A stretch of DNA of 64,000 nt from Lachancea kluyveri NRRL Y-12651 (lineage: Eukaryota; Ascomycota; Saccharomycetes; Saccharomycetales; Saccharomycetaceae). The stretch spans positions 1,054,001 through 1,118,000 of the forward strand of contig CM000691.1 of the NCBI GenBank assembly GCA_000149225.2, given 5' to 3'. Below the pieces are notes generated by a model. That model was not told the DNA's origin. It searched no databases and saw nothing but the letters and a program-made list of their open reading frames with translations. The position numbers and the translations under genes were made by a program. This document shows, piece after piece, positions 19,407-29,418 of this stretch (position 1 is its first letter; each line of letters opens with the position of its first letter).

Positions 19407-22400
19407 ATGCTAAACATCCCAAAACTACCAGACATCGCTACGTTGTCTATCTCTTCGATCTCCGATTACCACTCTTATGAATTTCCTGGTAAAGACGCCC
19501 AGAAGGAAGCCGTTCTAGATCTTTTAGACCAACAAGGTTTCATCCCGGACGACATCATTGAACAAGAAGTGGAATGGTTTTATGCCGCCTTGGGGATCGA
19601 CGACCTATTCTTTAGCAGAGAAACTCCTGACATGATCGCCAACATCATTCATACGTTGTACGCGTCAAAAGTGGAGTCTTTTGCTAAATCCAAAATTAGC
19701 GACGGCAACTCGTTCTACATCAAAAACAAAATCGTCACCGATAACCACTCCGTATTTCTAGAGACGGGTAATTCTCTGGATCCTGAGATAGACGATTCTT
19801 TCCTGGATTCTTCCAAGTACTATCGTTTGGTCTCTTATGTTGCAGAAAACTCTCTCAAGTTAACCTTTATCTACGAAAATACTTTCCCGCAGATATCTTC
19901 AAAGGTCTCCAACGAGCAGCTATGCCTTGGCGACATCGATTCTATCAGCGACATCACCATGTCCCAAGTCACCTCGGTGGAGAATAAGAAATTATACGGT
20001 TTGCTAATGAAGCAGGTTGCCGAGAGGGAAGGCCCTGTCATCAAGACGATCAGCTCTGTCGCCGATCAAGACGAAGTCAGAATCGTCGTGGGTTTTAAAA
20101 GGGGTACCACAAAACGCTATTATACTGCTCTATCCTCACTGTTCCACTACTACCATTTGAAGCCTTCCAAGATCTATTTGGAAACTTTTTCAAATGACGT
20201 TGCCATTTACTCTGTCTACCTACATCAGTCCGCCCAACCAGAAGACGTTATGCACAACTTGCCGATGTCTATCTTACAGGTGGAAAGGGAAGCTTCTTTG
20301 CTATACGCTCTTCCAAACAACTTCTTCCAAGATCTATACCAGCAGAGATTTTTTTCCCCACAAGAAGCCGTCTATTCCCATGTTGCCTCTATATTTATCA
20401 ACCATTTCATTAACCGTTTGGGTGATGATTACCAGACGTTGCTATCTCAACTGAACGTAAAATCTACGGACACGACCCTTTTAGAAGTTTTGAACAATTT
20501 GAAGAAAAAATTGAGAAATGAAACGTATACACAACAGGTGATCATTGACGTGTTGCACAAGTACAAAGAAATCGTCTCTAAATTGTACAAAAATTTCGCT
20601 CAAGTCCATTACGTCTCTTCCAATGCCTCTTCCTCTTCTCCGTTGTCCTCGTCTTCCCCCCTCACCAAGACTTTGTCCTACCAAAGGTTGTCCAAGTTGG
20701 AACCCTTTAAAAACGAAACGGAGTTCGAGATGTATTTGAACAAGTTCATCCCAAACGACTCTCCAGACTTGTTGATATTGAAGACCCTAAACTTGTTTAA
20801 CAAATCCATCTTGAAGACCAACTTCTTCATCACCAGGAAAGTTGCCATCTCTTTCAGATTGAATCCATCCTTGATTATGCCAAAGTCCGAATATCCTGAC
20901 ACCCCTCACGGTATCTTTTTCGTGGTTGGTAACACTTTCAAGGCCTTCCACATCAGATTCAGAGATATCGCACGTGGTGGTATCCGTATTGTTAGCTCAA
21001 GAAACCAAGACGTTTACGAAATCAACTCCAAGATGGTTATAGATGAAAACTACCAATTGGCATCTACCCAACAGCGTAAGAACAAAGATATCCCAGAAGG
21101 TGGTTCGAAGGGCGTTGTACTTCTAAACCCTGGATTGATTTCTACAGATGATACCTTTATCGCGTTTTCCCAATACGTTGACTCTATCATCGACATTTTG
21201 ATCCAAGATCCCTTGAAGGAGAAATACGTCGACCTGTTGAGCCAAGAAGAAATTTTGTTCTTTGGTCCAGATGAAGGTACTGCCACTTTTGTCGATTGGG
21301 CTACCAATCATGCCAGGGCAAGGGGTTGTCCATGGTGGAAGTCCTTCTTGACGGGCAAATCCCCTGAAATGGGTGGTATCCCTCACGATGAATACGGTAT
21401 GACCTCTTTGAGTGTACGTGCTTTTGTCAACAAGATTTACGAAACCCTAAAGCTTCAAGATTCCGTGATCCGCAAGTTTCAAACCGGTGGCCCAGACGGT
21501 GATTTGGGTTCCAACGAGATTTTGCTATCCACAGAAAACGAGTCCTATATCGGTATTGTGGACGGATCCGGTGTCTTGTGCGATCCAAAGGGCTTGGACA
21601 AGCAAGAGTTGCGCAAGTTGGCAACGGGGAGACAAATGATTATCCAATTCGACAAATCCAAATTGAGCAAGCATGGGTTTTTCGTTTCTGTTGAAGATAT
21701 GGATGTCATGTTGCCCAACGGTGTGATTGTATCCAATGGTACAACTTTCAGAAATAGGTTTCATTTTGAACTGTTCAAATTTATCGATCGTGTCGACCTA
21801 TTTGTACCATGTGGTGGTAGACCAAACTCCATCGATATCAACAACTTGCATTATTTCATCGACGAAAAGACCAACAAGTCCAAGATTCCATACATTGTTG
21901 AAGGTGCAAACTTGTTCATCACACAACCTGCTAAGATCGCTTTGGAAGAACATGGTTGTGTTCTATTCAAGGATGCTTCTGCTAACAAAGGTGGTGTCAC
22001 CTCTTCGTCTTCAGAAGTCTTGGCATCATTGGCTTTAAACGATGACGACTTTGTCGGAGAGTTTATCGGTGAAAAGGAAGGTGAAAGGACAAAGCTATAC
22101 CAAGATTACGTTATCGAGGTGCAGCAAAAAATCCAACGCAATGCCGTTTTTGAATTCAACCAATTATGGGAATTAAACCAATCAACCGGTACCCCAATTT
22201 CCGAACTATCAAACGTCTTGTCTCAAACCATCAACAAGTTGAACGATGACTTGATCCACTCTAGTGAACTGTGGTTAAACGATTTGAAGTTGCGTAACTA
22301 TTTGCTTCTCCACAAGATAATTCCTAAACTGTTGATCGATGTGGCTGGTCCAGACGCTGTTATGAAAAATATCCCGGTTTCATATTTGAAGGCCTTGCTA

Positions 22401-22517
22401 TCCAGCTATTTGTCCAGCTCTTTTGTCTACGAATATGGTATCGACGTCAACATGGGTAAATTCTTGGAGTTTATTGGTGAATTGAAAAGAGAGGCTGAAA
22501 ACGTCACTTTGGTTTGA
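19407..22517 (+). CDS. GDH2: NAD-dependent glutamate dehydrogenase
   Basis: Protein of 1036 residues, the large-subunit (about 115 kDa) type; S. cerevisiae Gdh2 has 1092. The N-terminal ~450 residues are the regulatory part special to large GDHs. The catalytic part has ARGGIRIVSSR, the Lys-containing loop PEGGSKGVVLLNP, the block GPDEGTATFVDWA and the nucleotide-binding region with GGPDGDLGSNE. The enzyme turns glutamate into 2-oxoglutarate and ammonium with NAD+, in nitrogen catabolism. Codon use is biased toward highly expressed codons in the second half. It matches YDL215C by sequence and lies before RRI1 (YDL216C), in the conserved order. Confidence 0.97.
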   Translation: MLNIPKLPDIATLSISSISDYHSYEFPGKDAQKEAVLDLLDQQGFIPDDIIEQEVEWFYAALGIDDLFFSRETPDMIANIIHTLYASKVESFAKSKISDGNSFYIKNKIVTDNHSVFLETGNSLDPEIDDSFLDSSKYYRLVSYVAENSLKLTFIYENTFPQISSKVSNEQLCLGDIDSISDITMSQVTSVENKKLYGLLMKQVAEREGPVIKTISSVADQDEVRIVVGFKRGTTKRYYTALSSLFHYYHLKPSKIYLETFSNDVAIYSVYLHQSAQPEDVMHNLPMSILQVEREASLLYALPNNFFQDLYQQRFFSPQEAVYSHVASIFINHFINRLGDDYQTLLSQLNVKSTDTTLLEVLNNLKKKLRNETYTQQVIIDVLHKYKEIVSKLYKNFAQVHYVSSNASSSSPLSSSSPLTKTLSYQRLSKLEPFKNETEFEMYLNKFIPNDSPDLLILKTLNLFNKSILKTNFFITRKVAISFRLNPSLIMPKSEYPDTPHGIFFVVGNTFKAFHIRFRDIARGGIRIVSSRNQDVYEINSKMVIDENYQLASTQQRKNKDIPEGGSKGVVLLNPGLISTDDTFIAFSQYVDSIIDILIQDPLKEKYVDLLSQEEILFFGPDEGTATFVDWATNHARARGCPWWKSFLTGKSPEMGGIPHDEYGMTSLSVRAFVNKIYETLKLQDSVIRKFQTGGPDGDLGSNEILLSTENESYIGIVDGSGVLCDPKGLDKQELRKLATGRQMIIQFDKSKLSKHGFFVSVEDMDVMLPNGVIVSNGTTFRNRFHFELFKFIDRVDLFVPCGGRPNSIDINNLHYFIDEKTNKSKIPYIVEGANLFITQPAKIALEEHGCVLFKDASANKGGVTSSSSEVLASLALNDDDFVGEFIGEKEGERTKLYQDYVIEVQQKIQRNAVFEFNQLWELNQSTGTPISELSNVLSQTINKLNDDLIHSSELWLNDLKLRNYLLLHKIIPKLLIDVAGPDAVMKNIPVSYLKALLSSYLSSSFVYEYGIDVNMGKFLEFIGELKREAENVTLV

Positions 22518-22909
22518 AATCAAACCGTACAGCACTCCATAAAGAAACCAATACTCCTTTCTGTATATTAGTTTATTTGCTTCTTAAGACACCCTTTAAC
22601 AAAAGTAAAAGTTCAAGTATTACCGGTTTATAACAAAATCAAACAAAAATCAAACAAACAAATGGAACATAACCATTAGTATTTTCATCCCAAATTTTTC
22701 GCTTTTTTTTTTTTTTTTTTTTTTTTAGCCTCGCTTTTTTTTATTTCCATATTATTATGTTCGCCTTAATATCCCTAAAATTCGAAAAATAAAAGATAAC
22801 TCGAATAAAGAATGACGGAAACGACTGAATCTTCAGAAAAATAGAAACGTTAGTTGGATATCCCACAAGGTGCTGATCTTAAAATCACGAATAAAAAGCG
22901 CATCTGAAA
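22518..22909. other. Intergenic, GDH2 to RRI1
   Basis: About 390 bp containing a long T-run at about 22704-22726 and AT-rich sequence. It holds the GDH2 terminator and the RRI1 promoter. No gene is visible. Confidence 0.6.
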
Positions 22910-24151
22910 ATGTCTTTCCACAGCAAGTCACTTAAAGATTTACGAGCCACTGCCGAACAGTGCCGGATCGATATTCTCGAAGCCGGGTCTTCACCATTGG
23001 TTTCTCAAACGATATCACTCGACCAACAAGCTCCACTCAATTTGAAATCATTGCTTCAGAATGGATCCGCATCCTCTGCAGATAGCGACATTTGGATAAA
23101 AAATCCAATGTTCTTCTCGCGGGTATCTATCTCCAACCTTGCTTGTTATAAAATACTCCAACATGCAGTTGAAGGCGGTGACATGGAGGTCATGGGCATG
23201 CTAATCGGGAACATTTCAAAAAGCTCAGTTGTTGTCTACGACTGTTATGCATTGCCAGTGGAAGGTACCGAAACTCGAGTCAATGCGCAGCTGGAATCTT
23301 ACGAGTATATGGTGCAATATCTAAATGAGATTGTTGATAGTGGTACAAACGACAGAAACATTGTTGGCTGGTACCACTCTCATCCTGGATACGGCTGCTG
23401 GCTAAGTGGAATTGACGTTCAAACACAGCAACTAAACCAAAATTTTCAGGACCCTTATGTTGCCATTGTGGTGGATCCTAAAAAAAGTTTACAAGAGGGC
23501 AGATTGGCAATTGGTGCTTTTAGGACTTTGCCACAAGTGGAGAATGAAAGGGCCAGCACTTTAGAATTAGCAGAGAAAGAAAAGTATGGTCATTATTCTT
23601 CAAATTATTATGAACTCGAAATGGAAATGTTTCAAAGCGAGTTAGATCAAAATATTGAAAAATCCCAGTTACGGGTAGAGGTTCCCAAGGTCAACTCTAT
23701 CGAAGAGCCAGAGCTGTTGGGTGAATTAGTAGAAAGCGTCAAAACTTGGAAAAACTACCAGAAATTGATGAATGAAACTCAAACATCTTTGCCACCGAGT
23801 GCTCCTTCCGCAGTGGAGGAAACCAGCATAGATATAGAAGGTACTGGTACTGACATAGACCACTGGGCATTCAGACCTCAAAGAAATAGTAGGTCTGCTT
23901 CTATCATCAGTATAACGACTAACGACAATGGAAGCGACGTCAATATGGACGTCGATAGTCGATACACAGATGATAATGAAAGCATGGAGAGTAGTATTAC
24001 CATACCAACGGAGCTGCCAGTTAATATTGAACGGAACCTGAAAAGTGATCCTTTAAAAAAGGAATATCAGATAAGCAAGAGGCGAGTAGAATTATTAAAA
24101 ATTGAAGAGTACGAAAAGTTAAGGTTTTACAGGGATGCTTTTACGTTATAG
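22910..24151 (+). CDS. RRI1: Csn5/Rri1, JAMM deneddylase of the COP9 signalosome
   Basis: Protein of 413 residues (S. cerevisiae 440). The MPN+ domain lies at about 75-210 and has the complete JAMM metalloprotease motif: His156-Ser-His158-Pro, seven residues, Ser166 and Asp169, in GWYHSHPGYGCWLSGID. The upstream catalytic Glu is likely that in the block EVMGMLIG. The enzyme removes Rub1/Nedd8 from cullins. The C-terminal ~150 residues are acidic and less conserved. It overlaps the convergent SWT21 by 6 bp at the stop codons. It is the counterpart of YDL216C. Confidence 0.94.
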   Translation: MSFHSKSLKDLRATAEQCRIDILEAGSSPLVSQTISLDQQAPLNLKSLLQNGSASSADSDIWIKNPMFFSRVSISNLACYKILQHAVEGGDMEVMGMLIGNISKSSVVVYDCYALPVEGTETRVNAQLESYEYMVQYLNEIVDSGTNDRNIVGWYHSHPGYGCWLSGIDVQTQQLNQNFQDPYVAIVVDPKKSLQEGRLAIGAFRTLPQVENERASTLELAEKEKYGHYSSNYYELEMEMFQSELDQNIEKSQLRVEVPKVNSIEEPELLGELVESVKTWKNYQKLMNETQTSLPPSAPSAVEETSIDIEGTGTDIDHWAFRPQRNSRSASIISITTNDNGSDVNMDVDSRYTDDNESMESSITIPTELPVNIERNLKSDPLKKEYQISKRRVELLKIEEYEKLRFYRDAFTL

Positions 24152-25384
24152 AGTCAGCACAGATAGACCCGACTTCCATTCTTTGTCTTCCGAAAATTTA
24201 TTCGGAGAGTACGACATGGCAAGCACGTTTGGATCGTCTGGATTGAAAGAGACGATATTAACCCTCGAAGAATAGCCTGTACTGCAATATTCACTACATA
24301 CCAGAACATCTTCCGAAGGTTCCCCAGATGTTGCAATACCACCAAACTCTACAATGCTACTATCCCATTTCAAGATATTCCCATCCTCATCACCTATGAT
24401 AAGCCCATGTACGGAATTCAATGAAGCTTTGAACTTCTGCTTTTTAATTTTAAACGGAAGTATTAATTCATTCACCTGACAGCAAGATTGCCTAACATCT
24501 AGGACATCAATCACTGCACTGTCTCTTTTCACGACATAAATGTAGTGTCCATTGACACTCTGCAACAATTGAATAATGCCAGAAGGAAAATCTTTATTAG
24601 AAGCGAAGTTGGTCCTTAAAAGTTCAATCTTTTGCATCCTGGTATCGAGCTTAAATAGCTCGTTCTTATATGTCCCCATATATCTACTATGGTCATGTCT
24701 TTCAGTAGACTGGTCGAAACATGACACAATTGCACGATGGAAACGTTTACCACATTTTTTTTTGGTGAACTGGGAAGTCCACACTGGCAGTTTTCGGTTT
24801 AAGTCGTAAACAGCAATTTTGTTCTTTACTGATCCTGCAACAAACTCGGTATCGTTTAGGAAGTCTATTGCATATGTAGTTTCATATCTTTCATTCTCTG
24901 GATTCATCGTATCATAACTGAACAAGGAATGATGACGTGTTTCACTATGCGCTAGGGAATAAAGCTGTATAGGCAAATCTTTGGAAGAAACAATCATGAC
25001 GTTAAAATTAAGCTCTTCACTGTACGGAGAATATTTAGGATGTACTTTTGCATTGATTATTGACTGCGTCTTAAAAAACCTCTTGAATGGAACCAAGCAC
25101 TTATCCTCTCCCTCTGGTACCAAATACTCACGTATTCCGTAGTCGTCATGAAATGTAATAAATGAAGTACCATCAGCAGACCATTGGATATCTTGACAAA
25201 TTACAGGTTGTTTCAAGTTTATGAGTGTGGTATCTCTGTCGTTTTGAAAGGGTGACACTGATAACTTGGGGAAAGGATATTGCGTGGAGTTGACCAGCGC
25301 TTTCCATTTAGATTCCTCCCTTTCCCAAACACCAGGAACATCGCATCCGTGAAACACATCCTTAGTGTTACCAAACTGTCTCAT
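24146..25384 (-). CDS. SWT21: Swt21-type WD-repeat splicing factor
   Basis: Protein of 412 residues, somewhat longer than S. cerevisiae Swt21 (357). Weak WD-like repeats are spread throughout: QWSADGTSFITFHDDYGIRE near the N-terminus, FLNDTEFVAGSVKNKIAVYD in the middle and LIIGDEDGNILKWDSS near the end. Swt21 is the yeast relative of WRAP53/TCAB1 and is linked to pre-mRNA splicing. Position supports the name: it lies between RRI1 and TIM22, where YNL187W is expected in the ancestral order. It shares a ~180-bp divergent promoter with TIM22. Confidence 0.83.
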   Translation of the reverse strand: MRQFGNTKDVFHGCDVPGVWEREESKWKALVNSTQYPFPKLSVSPFQNDRDTTLINLKQPVICQDIQWSADGTSFITFHDDYGIREYLVPEGEDKCLVPFKRFFKTQSIINAKVHPKYSPYSEELNFNVMIVSSKDLPIQLYSLAHSETRHHSLFSYDTMNPENERYETTYAIDFLNDTEFVAGSVKNKIAVYDLNRKLPVWTSQFTKKKCGKRFHRAIVSCFDQSTERHDHSRYMGTYKNELFKLDTRMQKIELLRTNFASNKDFPSGIIQLLQSVNGHYIYVVKRDSAVIDVLDVRQSCCQVNELILPFKIKKQKFKASLNSVHGLIIGDEDGNILKWDSSIVEFGGIATSGEPSEDVLVCSEYCSTGYSSRVNIVSFNPDDPNVLAMSYSPNKFSEDKEWKSGLSVLTL

Positions 25385-25562
25385 CTTTTTTTACCGTTAC
25401 ATCTGTTTTCTGGTTCAATATCCTGCCAAGAAGGTAGGTGACTTGCCAACATCGCGAAGAGTTGAAAAAATTCCAAAATTTTTCCTCGATGATTGAAATC
25501 AAATTACTAACAAATACTCAACTTGTTTAGGTTTAAAGCACATATAACTAACTCCGTAAACC

Positions 25563-26153
25563 ATGGTATACACTGGGTTTGGGTTAGAACAGATATCTCC
25601 ACCACCAAAAAAACCTTTCAATGAAATGACACCTGAGGAACAAGGTGAACACGGAGCAAAAATGATGATGGACTTCATGACTTCATGCCCTGGGAAGACT
25701 GCTATAAGTGGTGTCACCGGGTTTGCATTAGGTGGTGTCTTTGGTCTATTTATGGCATCTATGGCTTATGATACCCCTTTGCATACACCATCACCACAAG
25801 GTGTAAACGTTTTGCCCAACACTGTACAGCAGATGGCTGATATGCCTCTAAAGCAACAGATTAAGGTCCAATTTGCAGACATGGGTAAGAGAGCGTACTC
25901 AAGTGCTAAAAACTTTGGTTATATTGGTATGATTTATTCTGGTGTCGAGTGTGTTGTCGAATCAGTTAGAGCCAAGAATGATATTTACAACGGTGTAGCT
26001 GCCGGCTGTATAACTGGTGGTGGTCTAGCCTACAAGAGTGGCCCTCAAGCAGCACTAGTTGGCTGTGCTGGGTTTGCTGCCTTTTCTACTGCAATTGATT
26101 TGTACATGAGGCATGAAAATGGCACACCACCAAAAAACGATTTCGATGAATGA
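25563..26153 (+). CDS. TIM22: Tim22, channel of the mitochondrial carrier translocase
   Basis: Protein of 196 residues (S. cerevisiae 207) of the Tim17/Tim22/Tim23 family. Four membrane spans are visible: [35 protein letters not shown], the [14 protein letters not shown]-like glycine-rich span (here [14 protein letters not shown]) and [19 protein letters not shown]. Cys residues before span 1 (SCPGKT) and in the later spans could form the conserved disulfide. It forms the inner-membrane channel that inserts carrier proteins. It is the counterpart of YDL217C. A TACTAAC sequence 58 bp upstream is discussed under the rejected items. Confidence 0.95.
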   Translation: MVYTGFGLEQISPPPKKPFNEMTPEEQGEHGAKMMMDFMTSCPGKTAISGVTGFALGGVFGLFMASMAYDTPLHTPSPQGVNVLPNTVQQMADMPLKQQIKVQFADMGKRAYSSAKNFGYIGMIYSGVECVVESVRAKNDIYNGVAAGCITGGGLAYKSGPQAALVGCAGFAAFSTAIDLYMRHENGTPPKNDFDE

Positions 26154-26202
26154 GTTTTTCACTCTTCTATTTTGTAAATAACTTTTATTTTACACTTGTA
26201 CA

Positions 26203-27237
26203 TTACAGATAATAATACACGCAAATGTTACATATGATGAGAATTATAATACATATTGTCCATAACACGATTTCTCTACGCCGATCGTTCTGTTTTTTGC
26301 CGAGTAACCGAATTATTTGATCTAGCCGTTCAGTGTTGCCCTTTAGTGTGTCTCGCAGCTCCCGTAATTGCTGCTTAGTATTTATTTTGATATGGTCATT
26401 TATACTTGCTGTATGTGTCTCATTTTCCTGCATATCCTCTACAAGCTCTGACCCTTCCTTATCGCCGCTCGATTCGTTAGACTTCTCTTCCGAGTACATA
26501 CTGTCGTCTGTATGTACAGCATAACCTTGACGTATCTCTCGTAGTCGTTGTTCAATAGTCTCTTTATCCTGCGACACTAATCGTTTCCATCTTGACTTGA
26601 CGTCCCCTGTACCCTTAGATAGAGTGTCATCATTTGTTCTATTCAAATATGGTAAAGGAACCGGATCGCCTAATATTTGTTTTAACTCGCTAAATTTCCC
26701 CCTTTTTTTTAAAGAATCATGGTATACTGTTAGATTTGAACGGTCTCCACTAAAATTGTCCTCAAAGCTATTTCGTCTTTCTTCTGTTTTTAGAGGTGTG
26801 CTTTCAGAGGATGTTCTTATTGAGATTATACTTCTCCTAGATCGTAGTCTAGGTGTGAATTGCAATTCCTCTTCATAGTTTTCATCTGAAGCAATGGATT
26901 CATCGCTATTATTATTCATGATCTCATTACGAAAGGGGTTTGAAATATCTTCATGTTTTATTGTTACGACGGTATCATCTTCGTTACGATCATTTTTCCG
27001 TGATACAGATTGAGGTACAGACGCTAATGATATCGGATGACAGTTTCCGGACGTATCCTGCCGTACTATGCCGTCATCTTCGAAACTAGCGACGGAGGTT
27101 GAATTGTTTGAGGCAACGGAGGTTCGATGATGTTTCGTTCTTGCGTACAACTGATTGATTTTAGCAACGCGCGATTGGCTAGCTAACCTTGACTCATAGG
27201 AAGGGATGTAGGATCTCTGATTACTATTAAGACTCAT
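26203..27237 (-). CDS. KAR1: Kar1-type spindle pole body half-bridge protein
   Basis: Protein of 344 residues (S. cerevisiae Kar1 433). It is mostly hydrophilic with Ser-rich and acidic segments, a possible coiled coil at ~285-320 (QQLRELRDTLKGNTERLDQI), and a C-terminal hydrophobic anchor of about 22 residues (IVLWTICIIILIICNICVYY) ending one residue before the stop. This tail-anchored layout is that of Kar1, which tethers the half-bridge to the nuclear envelope and binds Cdc31. Overall sequence similarity in this family is low; the assignment leans on architecture and on position next to SRP1 (YNL188W-YNL189W). It is convergent with TIM22. Confidence 0.82.
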   Translation of the reverse strand: MSLNSNQRSYIPSYESRLASQSRVAKINQLYARTKHHRTSVASNNSTSVASFEDDGIVRQDTSGNCHPISLASVPQSVSRKNDRNEDDTVVTIKHEDISNPFRNEIMNNNSDESIASDENYEEELQFTPRLRSRRSIISIRTSSESTPLKTEERRNSFEDNFSGDRSNLTVYHDSLKKRGKFSELKQILGDPVPLPYLNRTNDDTLSKGTGDVKSRWKRLVSQDKETIEQRLREIRQGYAVHTDDSMYSEEKSNESSGDKEGSELVEDMQENETHTASINDHIKINTKQQLRELRDTLKGNTERLDQIIRLLGKKQNDRRREIVLWTICIIILIICNICVYYYL

Positions 27238-27792
27238 GCATAAAGGTAATTTTGATGGGTAACAGTATTGTGGTCGTGTATGATGAAATATTATTTTGTG
27301 TTTACAAGTTTCTGAAACTAGAAGTTTTTTTTTCTTGTTAGCGCTTCGTCACTATGCTAGTGACGAAAAAGACAAAAAAAAAAAACCGTCCATGTTGAGC
27401 AGCAGGTGCGACATACACCAGTGGCCGCAGGGCTTTAAATGTTATTGGTAATGGGCGTGCCAAAATTTCATGGTATCTATGTAGCACTATACAAAGACTA
27501 CAACAGATTTGTCTATTAACCGAAAATGTCTGAGAATGCAGTAGGAGATGAAGAGAAGATGAGTTTATAAAATGTAAGATTAAAAACAAGACGAGACTAA
27601 AGGAAGAAAGATGATAAAGAAAAAGGAATAATGAAAAAGGTAAAAAGAGAAGGAGAAAGAGAAGGAGGAAGAGAAAGAGAGAGAAGAGAAAACGGAAAAA
27701 GAAAAAGAGAAGAAAAAAAAAAAAAAGGATAAAGAGAAGGAAGCGCAGAAAAATATGATTAAATTAAATGAAATATTAGTGGACTCTTCAGT
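27238..27792. other. Intergenic, SRP1 3' flank and KAR1 promoter
   Basis: About 555 bp. The half next to SRP1 (about 27590-27745) is an almost unbroken purine stretch on the plus strand (mostly GAAA, GAGA and GGAG blocks). The half next to KAR1 is unremarkable promoter sequence. No gene is visible. Confidence 0.6.
27590..27745. repeat. Long polypurine tract
   Basis: About 155 bp in which nearly every plus-strand base is A or G, interrupted by only a few pyrimidines. It lies directly after the SRP1 stop codon, so in the SRP1 transcript it would be read as a polypyrimidine (U/C) 3' tail. Confidence 0.75.
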
Positions 27793-29418
27793 CTAGTTAA
27801 AGTTGAACTGCTGGTTGACATTGGAACCAAATCCAAAAGTATTGCCAGAAGCTTGTGGAGCCATACTTTCATCAAGGGCATCTTCTTCTTCGCCAAAGTA
27901 TTTTTCGATGATATTGTAAGCCTTTTCATAAATCTTTTCGTTTTCGTTTTGTTGACAGTTGAAAATCTTTTCCATACCACCTGCTTTTTCAATGTAGTCG
28001 GCGTTTTCATTGACATGTGCACCGCGTGCTTCCTTATCAGCTTCACCCATTTTTAAGATGTTTTCCAAAGCATCCAATGTGACCTCGATAATTCTGTTAT
28101 CAGCAATCTCTAGCAAGTCACACAATGGTTTTATGCAACCTTGGGATACCAAGTATCTGATAATGTCAGGCCTTTGCAAACCACCAGAAGAAGCGTTAGA
28201 GATGGCCCAACAAGCTTCTTTCTTGGTCTTATATTCGGCGGTTTCCAATAATTTAACCAATGGTGGGATTAAGTTGGCATCAATGACAGCTTGGATTTGG
28301 TCTGTGTTACCTGCAGTTATGTTAGAAATGGTCCAACAGGCCTCCTTTCTGATCGATTCCTTTGGAGAGCCCAACAAGTTTCTAAGAGCGCCTAGTACAC
28401 CACAGTTGATAACAACCTGTGTTTGCAGATCGTTACCGGTTACGATGTTGCCGACAGCTCTCAAAGCTGGGGTTTGTACTAAGGTGGATTGATGGTTTAG
28501 TAATTCGACCAACCTCTTAGGAATTCTGGCATCGACAACGGCTTGGATGGCTTCTGCAGGACCATCAGATAGGTATGAAATAGCCCAAGATGCATCAACC
28601 AAAGTTTCTGTATCCATAGAGTAAATCAACTTGGCCAGAGTTGGCAAAGCTTGAGAAACAATAGTCCAGTCTGGCTGTGGTTTCTTACCCCTACATAGGT
28701 TGGACAAGGTCCAAGTGGCAGTTCTGACCAGAGAAATTTTGTTTAGTTCAAATAGGGATAGAATTGGCTGCATAGCACCACAATTCAGAACATAGTCTCT
28801 GTAACTGGTAGAGTCACCAGCAACGTTACCTAGAGCCCAAATGGCTTGTTCTTTGACTTCGATGGAGTTCGAATACAACAGTTGAATAAACAATGGGACA
28901 GCGCCAGCTTCAACGACAACTTTGGTTTGGTCCGAAGTACCTGATGCAATGTTGGTCAAGGCCCAAGCTGCTTCAAGTTGTAACATCTCAGGTTGGTTTT
29001 CGTTCATAAAGTTGACCAAATTTGGAACAACACCAGACTGGATTACGACATCGATGGGAGGGCGATGCTCACGAGACAAGATTTGTCTGAACTTTACTGT
29101 GGCCGCCAACTGTTCCTGGAAGTCAGTAGAAGCGATTTGTTGAAGCATTTGTGGAAGTTCTTGTTGCAGTTGCTGGTAGAATTGTTGATCGGCATTACTG
29201 GAGTTGCCGTCTTCATCTTCGGAGTCTTCGCCACTAACTGGAGGCACGAAGTTTCTTCTTTTAGCCAGGACCTCATCTCTTTTGGCCTTTCTTAATTCAA
29301 CTTGTTGGGTATCTCTACGGCGACGTAGCTCATCAGCAGAGAATCTGCCTTTGTTTTTGAAGTTGGTACGTCTGTACTCAGGAACAAACTTATTAGTAGA
29401 AGAAGATTCACCGTCCAT
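27793..29418 (-). CDS. SRP1: Importin alpha (karyopherin alpha)
   Basis: Protein of 541 residues, the same size as S. cerevisiae Srp1 (542). An importin-beta-binding domain at about 10-55 is dense in Arg and Lys ([23 protein letters not shown]). Armadillo repeats follow from ~85 to ~500, with the Trp/Asn ladder that binds nuclear localisation signals ([54 protein letters not shown]). The acidic C-terminus binds the exportin Cse1. Strong codon bias fits high expression. It is the counterpart of YNL189W. Confidence 0.98.
   Translation of the reverse strand: MDGESSSTNKFVPEYRRTNFKNKGRFSADELRRRRDTQQVELRKAKRDEVLAKRRNFVPPVSGEDSEDEDGNSSNADQQFYQQLQQELPQMLQQIASTDFQEQLAATVKFRQILSREHRPPIDVVIQSGVVPNLVNFMNENQPEMLQLEAAWALTNIASGTSDQTKVVVEAGAVPLFIQLLYSNSIEVKEQAIWALGNVAGDSTSYRDYVLNCGAMQPILSLFELNKISLVRTATWTLSNLCRGKKPQPDWTIVSQALPTLAKLIYSMDTETLVDASWAISYLSDGPAEAIQAVVDARIPKRLVELLNHQSTLVQTPALRAVGNIVTGNDLQTQVVINCGVLGALRNLLGSPKESIRKEACWTISNITAGNTDQIQAVIDANLIPPLVKLLETAEYKTKKEACWAISNASSGGLQRPDIIRYLVSQGCIKPLCDLLEIADNRIIEVTLDALENILKMGEADKEARGAHVNENADYIEKAGGMEKIFNCQQNENEKIYEKAYNIIEKYFGEEEDALDESMAPQASGNTFGFGSNVNQQFNFN

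Noticed and set aside
25505-25530. TACTAAC followed by TTTAG upstream of TIM22, suggesting an intron
   Set aside because: No good 5' splice site with an ATG-bearing exon fits in the 178-bp gap to SWT21, and TIM22 has a complete N-terminus from its own ATG. A weak leader intron using GTAGGT cannot be excluded.
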